A DNA stretch of 64,000 nt from NCBI RefSeq assembly GCF_944324505.1, contig NZ_CALUWO010000001.1, positions 186,001 to 250,000 on the forward strand. Direction: 5' to 3'. The translations under genes were made by a program, and so were the position numbers. The notes under the pieces were generated by a model. The model saw nothing but the letters and a program-made list of their open reading frames with translations, did not search any database and was not told the DNA's origin. Position 1 is the first letter of the stretch, and every line of letters begins with the position of its first letter. The stretch comes from an uncultured Desulfovibrio sp. Lineage in GTDB: Bacteria; Desulfobacterota; Desulfovibrionia; Desulfovibrionales; Desulfovibrionaceae. Of this stretch, positions 8,291-15,254 are shown in pieces.

Positions 8291-8459
8291 ACGATTCGGG
8301 TGTCCGACGCCGGTCGGAAGAATTGGAAAGTTCGGTGAAAAGCCGACGCTGGCCCGCAACCGTGATAGGGGACGACTCCGCATCATGCCACTGCGACATA
8401 CTGTCGCGGGAAGGCGCGGGGAAGGATGAACCTTAAGCCGGGAAGCCAGCCCGAATCGT
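8291..8459 (+). promoter_or_regulatory. Cobalamin (AdoCbl) riboswitch
   Basis: The ends form a perfect 10-bp P1 stem: ACGATTCGGG at 8291-8300 with CCCGAATCGT at 8450-8459. Inside are the conserved blocks of the class: GGAAAGTTCGGTGAAAAGCC, then GGCCCGCAACCGTGA, a GCCACTG plus GGGAAGGCG pair, and a B12-box-like AAGCCGGGAAGCCAGCC at 8434-8450. A small hairpin (TGCCCC/GGGGCA, 8463-8478) and a strong ribosome site at 8508-8513 lie downstream and may be the expression platform. The element faces the cobalamin genes, so the expected role is to shut them off when cobalamin is plentiful. Confidence 0.92.
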
Positions 8460-8518
8460 TGCTGCCCCCGCAGGGGCATTTCTGCAACATGTTCACGAGG
8501 TCTGAACAGGAGGTTGCC

Positions 8519-8794
8519 ATGTATCCTTTCCCGCGCTGCCGGTGGCGGTACGGCAAGACCGTACCCTTTTTCCCGCGCCCTGCCCTGTCTGCCCGCCGCG
8601 GGCGTCTGCCCCAGGCGGCGGACGCTTCGCTTCCCGTTTTGCTTCCCCTTCATGCTGCTGCCCTCCTGCGGCTGCTGCGCTTCTGCCCTTACGCCCGGAA
8701 GCAGCACCCGCTGCGGGCACGGCCCCTTTCTCCCCTGCCCATGACGTGGCGGTCCCTGCCGCCTGCGTTGTCTCTGTCATCCGTGCTCTGCTGA
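8519..8794 (+). CDS. Possible small ORF behind the cobalamin riboswitch
   Basis: A 91-codon frame begins 5 bases after AGGAGG, the best ribosome site in the leader and the first after the riboswitch. The product would be rich in Arg, Pro and Leu, with a leucine-rich stretch near the middle, and matches no family I recognise. Codon third positions are only moderately GC-rich toward the end. It could be a leader peptide that couples riboswitch state to expression, the remains of a gene, or chance. The next 184 bases to cbiK hold nothing else. Confidence 0.3.
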   Translation: MYPFPRCRWRYGKTVPFFPRPALSARRGRLPQAADASLPVLLPLHAAALLRLLRFCPYARKQHPLRARPLSPLPMTWRSLPPALSLSSVLC

Positions 8795-8978
8795 CGGCAG
8801 CACGCCGTCTGCCGGCATGATCCCGGTCCGTGCTCCCGGGGGCGGGGGCATACGCCTGCGGCTTGTTCCTGCATGCAGCCTTTGCCGCGGCGACAGTCTT
8901 CTGCCTTCCGCGTTCCGCCGGGGTCCTTCCTTTCCGGGCAGTGTGCTGCCCGTTACCCGTACTGCAAAAGGAGAACCT

Positions 8979-9869
8979 ATGCTGCGCAAAACCTCTGGCA
9001 TCCTTCTCACGGCCCTGCTGCTCTGCTGCCTGTTCCAGGCCCGGGTCGACGCCGCCCCGCGCGAGGGCATTCTGCTTGTGGCCTTTGGCACCACCGTACC
9101 GGAAGCTCGTGCGGCCCTGACCGCCCTGGACAGGGATTTTCGGGCAGCCTTTCCCCAGGCGCCGGTGGAATGGGCCTATACCTCCCAGATTATCCGCAAA
9201 AAGCTGGCAGAGCAGGGACAGCCCGTGGGCAGCATCGGCCAGGGGCTGGAAGCCCTTGCCCGCAAGGGCGTGCGGGTGGTGCGGGTACAGTCCCTGCACG
9301 TGCTGGCAGGGGAAGAATTTTCGGCCCTGGAACGGGCCGTGCTGCTGGATGTCAAGGCGCATGCCGGCCGCTTTGACGCCGTCTACTTCGGGCGCCCCCT
9401 GCTGGATTCCCGCCAGGATGCCCATGACGTGATCCGTGCCGTCCTGGACAGCGCGGCCTCGCAACGCAGGCCCGGCGAAGCCCTTGTGCTCATGGGGCAC
9501 GGCCAGGAGCACGGCCGCGCCGACGTGGCGCTTGAAGGCGTCCGGGCCATGTTTGCCGAGGAAGACCCGCTGGTGGTCATGGGCACGGTGGAAGGCAGCC
9601 GGGACTTTGCGGCCGTGTGCGCGGACCTGAAAAAACGTGGCGCCGGCACACTCTGGCTGCAACCCTTCATGGTGGTGGCCGGCGACCACGCCCGCAATGA
9701 CCTTGCCGGCAGCGAGGAAGACAGCTGGGCGTCCCGCCTGCGGCACGCGGGCTATACCGTGAAGAGCCGCCTGCTGGGCCTGGGCGAGATTGCCGGCGTG
9801 CGGGCCGTATTCGTGCGCCACGCCCGTGAAAGCCGGGATGATCTGGTACGGGAACCGGTAAAGCCCTAA
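8979..9869 (+). CDS. cbiK: Sirohydrochlorin cobaltochelatase CbiK, exported form
   Basis: CbiK inserts Co(II) into sirohydrochlorin, the committing step of the anaerobic cobalamin route. The 296-residue protein starts at 8979 behind AAAAGGAGAACCT. Residues 1-25 are a signal peptide (Arg-Lys, hydrophobic run LLTALLLCCLF, then VDAAPR), so it is probably periplasmic like the CbiK-P described in Desulfovibrio vulgaris. Metal-site residues expected from Salmonella CbiK are seen as His in LMGHGQEHG, Glu in VMGTVEGS and His in VVAGDHARND. It is first in the cluster, after the riboswitch. The rest of the pathway is cytosolic, so either the product must cross back or this chelatase has a different main job, for example iron/heme handling. 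Confidence 0.92.
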   Translation: MLRKTSGILLTALLLCCLFQARVDAAPREGILLVAFGTTVPEARAALTALDRDFRAAFPQAPVEWAYTSQIIRKKLAEQGQPVGSIGQGLEALARKGVRVVRVQSLHVLAGEEFSALERAVLLDVKAHAGRFDAVYFGRPLLDSRQDAHDVIRAVLDSAASQRRPGEALVLMGHGQEHGRADVALEGVRAMFAEEDPLVVMGTVEGSRDFAAVCADLKKRGAGTLWLQPFMVVAGDHARNDLAGSEEDSWASRLRHAGYTVKSRLLGLGEIAGVRAVFVRHARESRDDLVREPVKP

Positions 9870-9877
9870 CGGACCAC

Positions 9878-9937
9878 GGCCCTGCGCCGCCACGGTGCAG
9901 GGCCGCTGCGGCATACCGGAAGCCGGACTTTTTTTCA
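9878..9937 (+). terminator. Possible terminator between cbiK and cbiL
   Basis: GGCCCTGC at 9878-9885 pairs with GCAGGGCC at 9897-9904, and a small CCGG-AAG-CCGG hairpin then runs into a T run near 9930. Transcription may partly stop here, giving cbiK a different level from the genes that follow. Confidence 0.4.
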
Positions 9938-10084
9938 AACGGAAAAAGGATTACCCTGCGCTGGCCTGTGCGTGAAGGCGAAGCGGCGCGTGCGCCCTTT
10001 CCCGCCAACCTGCACTGCCACGCATTTTCCGCTGGCCTGCTCACGGCCCGCGTCACCCCAGCTCTTTCTGAAAAGGATGGCAGC

Positions 10085-10786
10085 ATGAAGCTCGGCAACC
10101 TGTACGGCGTGGGCATCGGCCCCGGCGATCCCCGGTACCTGACACTCCGTGCGGCGGAAGTTCTGCGCAGTGTGGACGTCATCTTCACCGTCATTTCTGC
10201 GCATGCCACGGACAGCGTCTCCCGCAGCGTGGTGGAATCCCTGTCGCCCCGGGGCGAAATACGCCAGCTTGTCTTCAGCATGTCCCGCCGGACGGCCGAA
10301 CGCCAGGCGCAGGTGGAAGCCAATGCCGCCGCCATCCTGGACGAGCTGCGTGCCGGCCGGAACTGCGCCTTTGCCACCCTGGGCGATGCCATGACCTACA
10401 GCACCTTCGGCTATGTGCTGCCCCTGCTCCGTGCCCGGCTGCCCGAACTTGCCGTGGAAATCGTGCCGGGCATCACCTCCTTTGTCACCATTGCCGCCAG
10501 AGCCGGAACCGTCCTGGTGGAAAACGGCCAGGAGCTGCGCGTCATCCCCTCGTTCCGTCCAGAAATGGCCGAAGAGATCACCTTTCCCCCCGGCTCCACC
10601 ACGGTGCTGCTCAAGACCTATCGCAGCCGCAAGGCCCTTCTGGACAGGCTGGCCCGCGAGGAGCAGGTGGATATTCTCTATGGCGAACACCTCGCCATGC
10701 CGGACGAGGTCATCCTTCGCGATGCCGCGGCCATTGAGCAGCGCCCCGAAGCCTATCTTTCGCTCATCATGGTCAAAAAACAATGA
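10085..10786 (+). CDS. cbiL: Precorrin-2/cobalt-factor II C20-methyltransferase
   Basis: CbiL adds the C20 methyl group to cobalt-factor II. The 233-residue protein starts at 10085 (AAAAGGATGGCAGC upstream). A longer frame from 9968 is not supported. It has the tetrapyrrole methylase fold: LYGVGIGPGDPRYLTLRAAE at the N-terminus, LGDAMTYSTFGY in the middle and EIVPGITSF further on, all typical of CbiL/CobI. It overlaps the next gene by 4 bases. Confidence 0.93.
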   Translation: MKLGNLYGVGIGPGDPRYLTLRAAEVLRSVDVIFTVISAHATDSVSRSVVESLSPRGEIRQLVFSMSRRTAERQAQVEANAAAILDELRAGRNCAFATLGDAMTYSTFGYVLPLLRARLPELAVEIVPGITSFVTIAARAGTVLVENGQELRVIPSFRPEMAEEITFPPGSTTVLLKTYRSRKALLDRLAREEQVDILYGEHLAMPDEVILRDAAAIEQRPEAYLSLIMVKKQ

Positions 10787-11961
10787 ACAAGCGGCATGGC
10801 CCTCCCTGGAAGCGCCCCGGGTGGCTTGTCTGCCTGGTGCTGGCCACAGGGCTTTCCACCTGGCTCATGCTCACCATGCCCGCCGGGCGACCGCATACGG
10901 CCAGCCCCCCGGTCACGGGGCAGGCGGCACCTGCCCGGCAGCCCGTTCTTGCGGAGCGCGCTGTTCAGTCCGCCCCTGCCGTGCCCTCCCGGCGGCACCA
11001 TGCGGGCAGTCGCTCGCCGGTGGCGGCCAGGCTGCTCGGCTTTGCCCGCCTGTTTGCCATTGTGGGAACAGCCGCCTTTCTGGGCGGCCTCATCGAGGCC
11101 CGGCGCTGGCACCTGTGCTTTGCCCGCGTCATGCGCCGCCTGAGCCGCATGGCCCGGCTGCCCGAAATCGTGGGACTGGCCATGCCCAGTGCCCTGTGTT
11201 CCAATGCGGCTGCCAACAGCATGCTGGTCAGCAGTCATGCCGAGGGCCATATCCAGACCTCGGCCCTCATTGCCGGCGGCATGGCCAACAGCTATCTGGC
11301 CTATGTCTCCCATTCCCTGCGGGTCATGTATCCCGTAGTGGGGGCCATCGGCCTGCCGGGGCTGCTCTATTTCGGCATCCAGTTCACGGGCGGCTTTCTG
11401 GTGCTGCTGGGGGTGCTGCTCTGGAACCGCTGGTATGTGGCCGGCCATGGTGATGTCTGCTGCCTGGAGGATTCCCTGCCGGAACAGCCGGCCCTGAGCT
11501 GGAAACGGGCCGTCAGCAAGGCCCTGGAGCGCATGTTTTCCCTGCTTTTCCGCATGCTCTGCCTGACGGTTCCCCTCATGCTGGGTATGGAATGGCTGCT
11601 CAAGAGCGGCGCGCTGGACATCTGGGAACAGCGCCTGCCGGCCAGCGTGACGGCCATCTTTCCCGTGGAGCTGCTTTCCATTGTGGCGGCACAGATGGGG
11701 GGCCTTGTCCAGTCCTCGGCCGTGGCGGCCCATCTGCACGCCCAGGGACTCATTGACAATGCCCAGATTCTGCTGGCCATGCTGGCGGGCAGTGCCGTGG
11801 GCAATCCCTTTCGCACGCTGCGGCGCAATCTGCCCACGGCCATGGGCATCTTTCCGGTACCCGTGGCCCTCACCATTGTGCTGGGCATGCAGCTTTCCCG
11901 TTTTCTGGTGACCCTGGCGGGCATGGCGCTTGTCATCGGCGCCATGCTCTGTACCTCTTAG
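10783..11961 (+). CDS. Uncharacterised polytopic membrane protein in the cobalamin cluster
   Basis: A 392-residue membrane protein overlapping cbiL (ATGA) and followed by cbiC after 42 bases, so it is embedded in the operon. Residues 13-33 form one membrane segment. A Pro/Ala/Arg-rich linker follows to about residue 80, then about six or seven further segments. Internal motifs include MPSALCSNAAANSML, GGMANSYLAYVSHS and LAGSAVGNPFRTLRRNLP. The pattern recalls nucleoside-recognition (Gate) permease-like proteins. It has no ABC or ECF cobalt transporter features. A role in moving cobalt, sirohydrochlorin or another intermediate across the inner membrane is inferred only from position, next to an exported CbiK. 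Confidence 0.75.
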   Translation: MNKRHGPPWKRPGWLVCLVLATGLSTWLMLTMPAGRPHTASPPVTGQAAPARQPVLAERAVQSAPAVPSRRHHAGSRSPVAARLLGFARLFAIVGTAAFLGGLIEARRWHLCFARVMRRLSRMARLPEIVGLAMPSALCSNAAANSMLVSSHAEGHIQTSALIAGGMANSYLAYVSHSLRVMYPVVGAIGLPGLLYFGIQFTGGFLVLLGVLLWNRWYVAGHGDVCCLEDSLPEQPALSWKRAVSKALERMFSLLFRMLCLTVPLMLGMEWLLKSGALDIWEQRLPASVTAIFPVELLSIVAAQMGGLVQSSAVAAHLHAQGLIDNAQILLAMLAGSAVGNPFRTLRRNLPTAMGIFPVPVALTIVLGMQLSRFLVTLAGMALVIGAMLCTS

Positions 11962-12003
11962 CCCGCGTCTGTGCGCACATCGGCACACAGCAAGGAAACT
12001 GTC

Positions 12004-12645
12004 ATGGAAATTCGCTGGCATCTCAGCGCTGCGGAAATAGAGCAGGAAAGTTTCCGCCGCATCGAGGCGGAAAGCCCGCTCTGTGCCACCCTGCCCGTGG
12101 AAGAATGGCGCGTGGCCCGCCGCCTCATCCATACCACCGCCGATCTGACAGTGGCGGACAACCTGGTTTTCCGGCATGATGCCATCCATGCCGGGCTGCG
12201 CGCCCTGCGGCGGCATGCCCCCATCTTCACGGATTCGCGCATGCTGCGGTCCGGCCTGTCCCTGGAGCGGCTGCGCCGCCTGCATCCGGACTACAGCGCA
12301 GATGACCTGCACTGCCACATCGGCGATCTGGACGTGGCGGCCCGCGCCCGTGCCGAAGGATGCGCCCGTGCCCTGTGCAGCGCCGAAAAGGCCCGCCCCA
12401 TGCTGCCGGGAAGCATCGTGCTCATCGGCAATGCCCCGCTGGCCCTGGCGCGCATTGCCCGCTATATTCTGGAAGAGGACATCCGCCCGGCCCTGGTGGT
12501 GGGCATGCCCGTGGGCTTTGTGAATGTGGTGGAAGCCAAGGAACTGCTGGCCCGCTGTCCCGTGCCGCAGATTGTGCTGGAAGGCCGGCGCGGCGGCAGC
12601 GCCCTGGCCGTTGCCACCCTGCATGCCATCATGGAAAGCGCCTGA
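12004..12645 (+). CDS. cbiC: Cobalt-precorrin-8 methylmutase
   Basis: CbiC moves the C11 methyl group to C12, converting cobalt-precorrin-8 into cobyrinate. The 213-residue protein starts at 12004 behind AAGGAAACTGTC. Family motifs are RLIHTTADLTVAD, FTDSRMLRSG, the central IGNAPLAL and the C-terminal GMPVGFVNVVEAKE; the first of these holds the active-site histidine. Length is typical. It lies immediately before the CbiDET fusion. Confidence 0.95.
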   Translation: MEIRWHLSAAEIEQESFRRIEAESPLCATLPVEEWRVARRLIHTTADLTVADNLVFRHDAIHAGLRALRRHAPIFTDSRMLRSGLSLERLRRLHPDYSADDLHCHIGDLDVAARARAEGCARALCSAEKARPMLPGSIVLIGNAPLALARIARYILEEDIRPALVVGMPVGFVNVVEAKELLARCPVPQIVLEGRRGGSALAVATLHAIMESA

Positions 12646-12710
12646 AACGCCGACGGGCCGCACGGCGTGATGCCGCCCCGGCGGAACAAACCTGTCGCCC
12701 CCTTTTTGCC

Positions 12711-15254
12711 ATGAACAACAACGAGCATACCCGCCTGCGCTGGGGCTATTCCACGGGAGCCTGCGCCGCGGCCGTGGCCGTGGCCGCCTGGCTGCGCCTG
12801 CGCCACCGGCAGGCCCCCGCCAGCGTGCGCCTGCATTTCCCGGACGGCAAGGTGCGCGAACTGCCCCTGCTGACGCCGCCCCCGCCCTATCTGGCGGCCA
12901 TCCGCAAGAATGGCGGCGACGATCCGGACTGCACCCACGGGGCCACGGTCTGCGCCTGCCTGCGTGCCGCCACACCGGCAGAAGCCCGCCCGGAGGACTA
13001 CTGCCTGCCGCTGGCCGAGGGGATGCTCATCCTGCGCGGCGGCACGGGCGTGGGCCTCTGCACCCGCCCCGGTCTGGACTGTCTGCCGGGGCACTGGGCC
13101 ATCAACAGCGGCCCCCGGCACATGATTGTGGACAATGTGCAGCGGGCAGGGCTGCGCAGCGGCTGCTGGCTGCTGGAAATTGCCATTCCCGAAGGCAGGG
13201 CACTGGCCGTGCATACCCTCAATCCCCAGCTGGGCATAAGGGACGGCCTGTCCATCCTGGGTACCACGGGCCTGGTGCGTCCCTACAGCCATGCCGCCTA
13301 TCTGGCCACCATCCGCCTGTGCGTGGCCGGCCATGCCCGCAGCGGCGGCAGCAGCATGGTCTTCTGCACCGGCGGCCGCACCCTTAGGGGAGCGCGAGGC
13401 CACCTGCCGCAGCTTCCCGAAAGCGCCTTTGTCTGCATCGGCGACTTCATTGCCGCCAGCCTGGACGCCGCCTGCCGGCAACGGATGCAGGACGTGACCA
13501 TTGCCTGCATGGCCGGCAAGCTCTGCAAGTACGCCGCGGGCTTCCGCAATACCCACGCCCGCGAAGGCCGGCAGGACATGGCCCTGCTGTGCGACGAGGC
13601 ATGCCGCCTGCTGTCTGGAGACACGGCCGAGGACACGGCCCTGAAACGCCGCCTGGCGCACTGCGCATCCGTGCGCGAGGCCCTGCTTCTCCTGCCGGAC
13701 ACCACGCAAAAGGCCCTGCTGCGCCGCCTGGCGCATCTGGCGCTGGAACAGCTGGCGGCCCACTGTGCCTCCCCCATGCTCCTGCGTCTGCTGGTTTTTG
13801 CTGCGGACGGCCGCCTGCTTCTTGAGGACATGCGGCCGGCCGGCCCGTCCACGCTGCCGGCAGCCACGCCGCCCGCCACGGAAGCCCTGCCCCCGGACGA
13901 AAAGCCGCAGCCTGCCGTCCGCCTGGCCGATGCTCTGGAACAGGTGGGAGAGACCTATTTCATGCAGGCGGAACACCAGTGCAACGGACAGGTGGATGTC
14001 ATTTCCTGCGGCATCTCCTTTCCGGAAGACCGCCCCACGCGGGACCTGCTGGTCCAGGCCCATGCCGTCTACGGAGCGCGCCACCTGCTGGACGCCTGCC
14101 CCCTGCCCCTGCGGGAACGGCAGATTCTTGCAGGGCATGCCCGCCAGCAGGCCGAAGACCTGCTGCAACGCAGCCGCACCGGCCAGCACATCGCGGTGCT
14201 GGCATCGGGTGATGCCCTGTATCACGGCATCGGCGGCACGCTGGCCTCGCTGGCCCGGCCCGGTGACCACATCATCTACCATGCCGGCATCACGGCCTTT
14301 CAGGCCCTGTTCCACCGCCTGGGACGCCCGTGGCAGGAGGCCAGACTGTTCTGCGTCCATGCCGGCGAGGCCATCCCGGCCCGGCAAATCGTCCAGTGGC
14401 CCCTTAGCGTGACCTATGCCGGTAGCCGCCATACGGCCGATGCCATTGCCCGCGCCGTGCTGGCGGTACACCCCGCCGCCGGCAGCCGTGCCGCCGTCAT
14501 GGCCGAACGCCTGGGCAGCGCGGACGAGCGCCTGCTGTGTGCGCCCCTGCGGGACATTGCCGCCACGCCCTGCGGCCCCACCTCGATGCTGGTGCTGCTG
14601 GAGCATGAGGCCGACGCCCCCCAGCGCCCGGCAGCACCGCCCCTGCTGGCCCTGGGCCTGCCTGTCGATACCTACGAGCACGAGGCCCGGCTCATCACCG
14701 CCCCGGATGTGCGGGCCGTCATCCTGTCCCGCCTGCGCCTGCCGCACTGGGGCACCCTCTGGGACCTGGGGGCGGGCAGCGGCTCCGTGGGGCTGGAGGC
14801 CGCGGCCCTCTGCCCCGGGCTGCGTGTCATCGGGGTGGAACGTCAGGCCGCGCGGGCGGCCATGATGGTCCGCAATGCCTCCCGGCTCGGGGTGGGCAAC
14901 TACCACGTCCGCACGGGCGAGGCCCTGCCACTCGTCCGCCTGCCGGCCGGTGCGGCGGAGGCGCTGCCCGATCCCGACCGCATCTTTCTTGGCGGCGGCG
15001 GCCAGGAACTGCCGCAACTGCTCACGGCCTGCATGGCCCGCCTGCGGCCGGGGGGACTGCTGGCGGCCAGTTCCGTCACCCTGCAAAGCCTGAATGCCCT
15101 GCTGACCTGGCAGCCGGAACATCGCACGGGGATTTGCCGCCTTGACGTGGCCGAAGAAGACAGCATTGCCCGCATGCATCGTTATCTGAAGCCGCACAAT
15201 ACCATTCACATCGTCATCTTCCAGAAAGAGGCACGGGATGTATCCTCACGTTAG
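12711..15254 (+). CDS. CbiD-CbiE-CbiT trifunctional fusion
   Basis: An 847-residue polyprotein. Residues 1-385 are CbiD (C1 methyltransferase of cobalt-precorrin-5B), starting RLRWGYSTGACAAA. After a Pro/Ala linker, residues about 425-640 are CbiE, the C5 methyltransferase, seen in ASGDALYHGIGG and YHAGITAFQAL. Its first glycine loop is unusual: VDVISCGI stands where a GxGPG-like turn is expected. Residues about 650-847 are CbiT, the C15 methyltransferase/decarboxylase, with the SAM motif WDLGAGSGSVG at 684 and FLGGGGQELPQ. CbiE-CbiT fusions (CobL) are well known; CbiD joined in front is not something I recall as standard. There is no clear ribosome site at the start. The 3' end overlaps the next gene by 17 bases. 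Confidence 0.92.
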   Translation: MNNNEHTRLRWGYSTGACAAAVAVAAWLRLRHRQAPASVRLHFPDGKVRELPLLTPPPPYLAAIRKNGGDDPDCTHGATVCACLRAATPAEARPEDYCLPLAEGMLILRGGTGVGLCTRPGLDCLPGHWAINSGPRHMIVDNVQRAGLRSGCWLLEIAIPEGRALAVHTLNPQLGIRDGLSILGTTGLVRPYSHAAYLATIRLCVAGHARSGGSSMVFCTGGRTLRGARGHLPQLPESAFVCIGDFIAASLDAACRQRMQDVTIACMAGKLCKYAAGFRNTHAREGRQDMALLCDEACRLLSGDTAEDTALKRRLAHCASVREALLLLPDTTQKALLRRLAHLALEQLAAHCASPMLLRLLVFAADGRLLLEDMRPAGPSTLPAATPPATEALPPDEKPQPAVRLADALEQVGETYFMQAEHQCNGQVDVISCGISFPEDRPTRDLLVQAHAVYGARHLLDACPLPLRERQILAGHARQQAEDLLQRSRTGQHIAVLASGDALYHGIGGTLASLARPGDHIIYHAGITAFQALFHRLGRPWQEARLFCVHAGEAIPARQIVQWPLSVTYAGSRHTADAIARAVLAVHPAAGSRAAVMAERLGSADERLLCAPLRDIAATPCGPTSMLVLLEHEADAPQRPAAPPLLALGLPVDTYEHEARLITAPDVRAVILSRLRLPHWGTLWDLGAGSGSVGLEAAALCPGLRVIGVERQAARAAMMVRNASRLGVGNYHVRTGEALPLVRLPAGAAEALPDPDRIFLGGGGQELPQLLTACMARLRPGGLLAASSVTLQSLNALLTWQPEHRTGICRLDVAEEDSIARMHRYLKPHNTIHIVIFQKEARDVSSR

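Noticed and set aside
7938..8399. N-terminal extension of the RlmE frame
   Set aside because: It would run through the tRNA-Ala gene and part of the riboswitch.
12462..15209. A 915-codon minus-strand open frame opposite CbiDET
   Set aside because: Same pattern as other antisense shadows, with no ribosome site and no recognisable domain.
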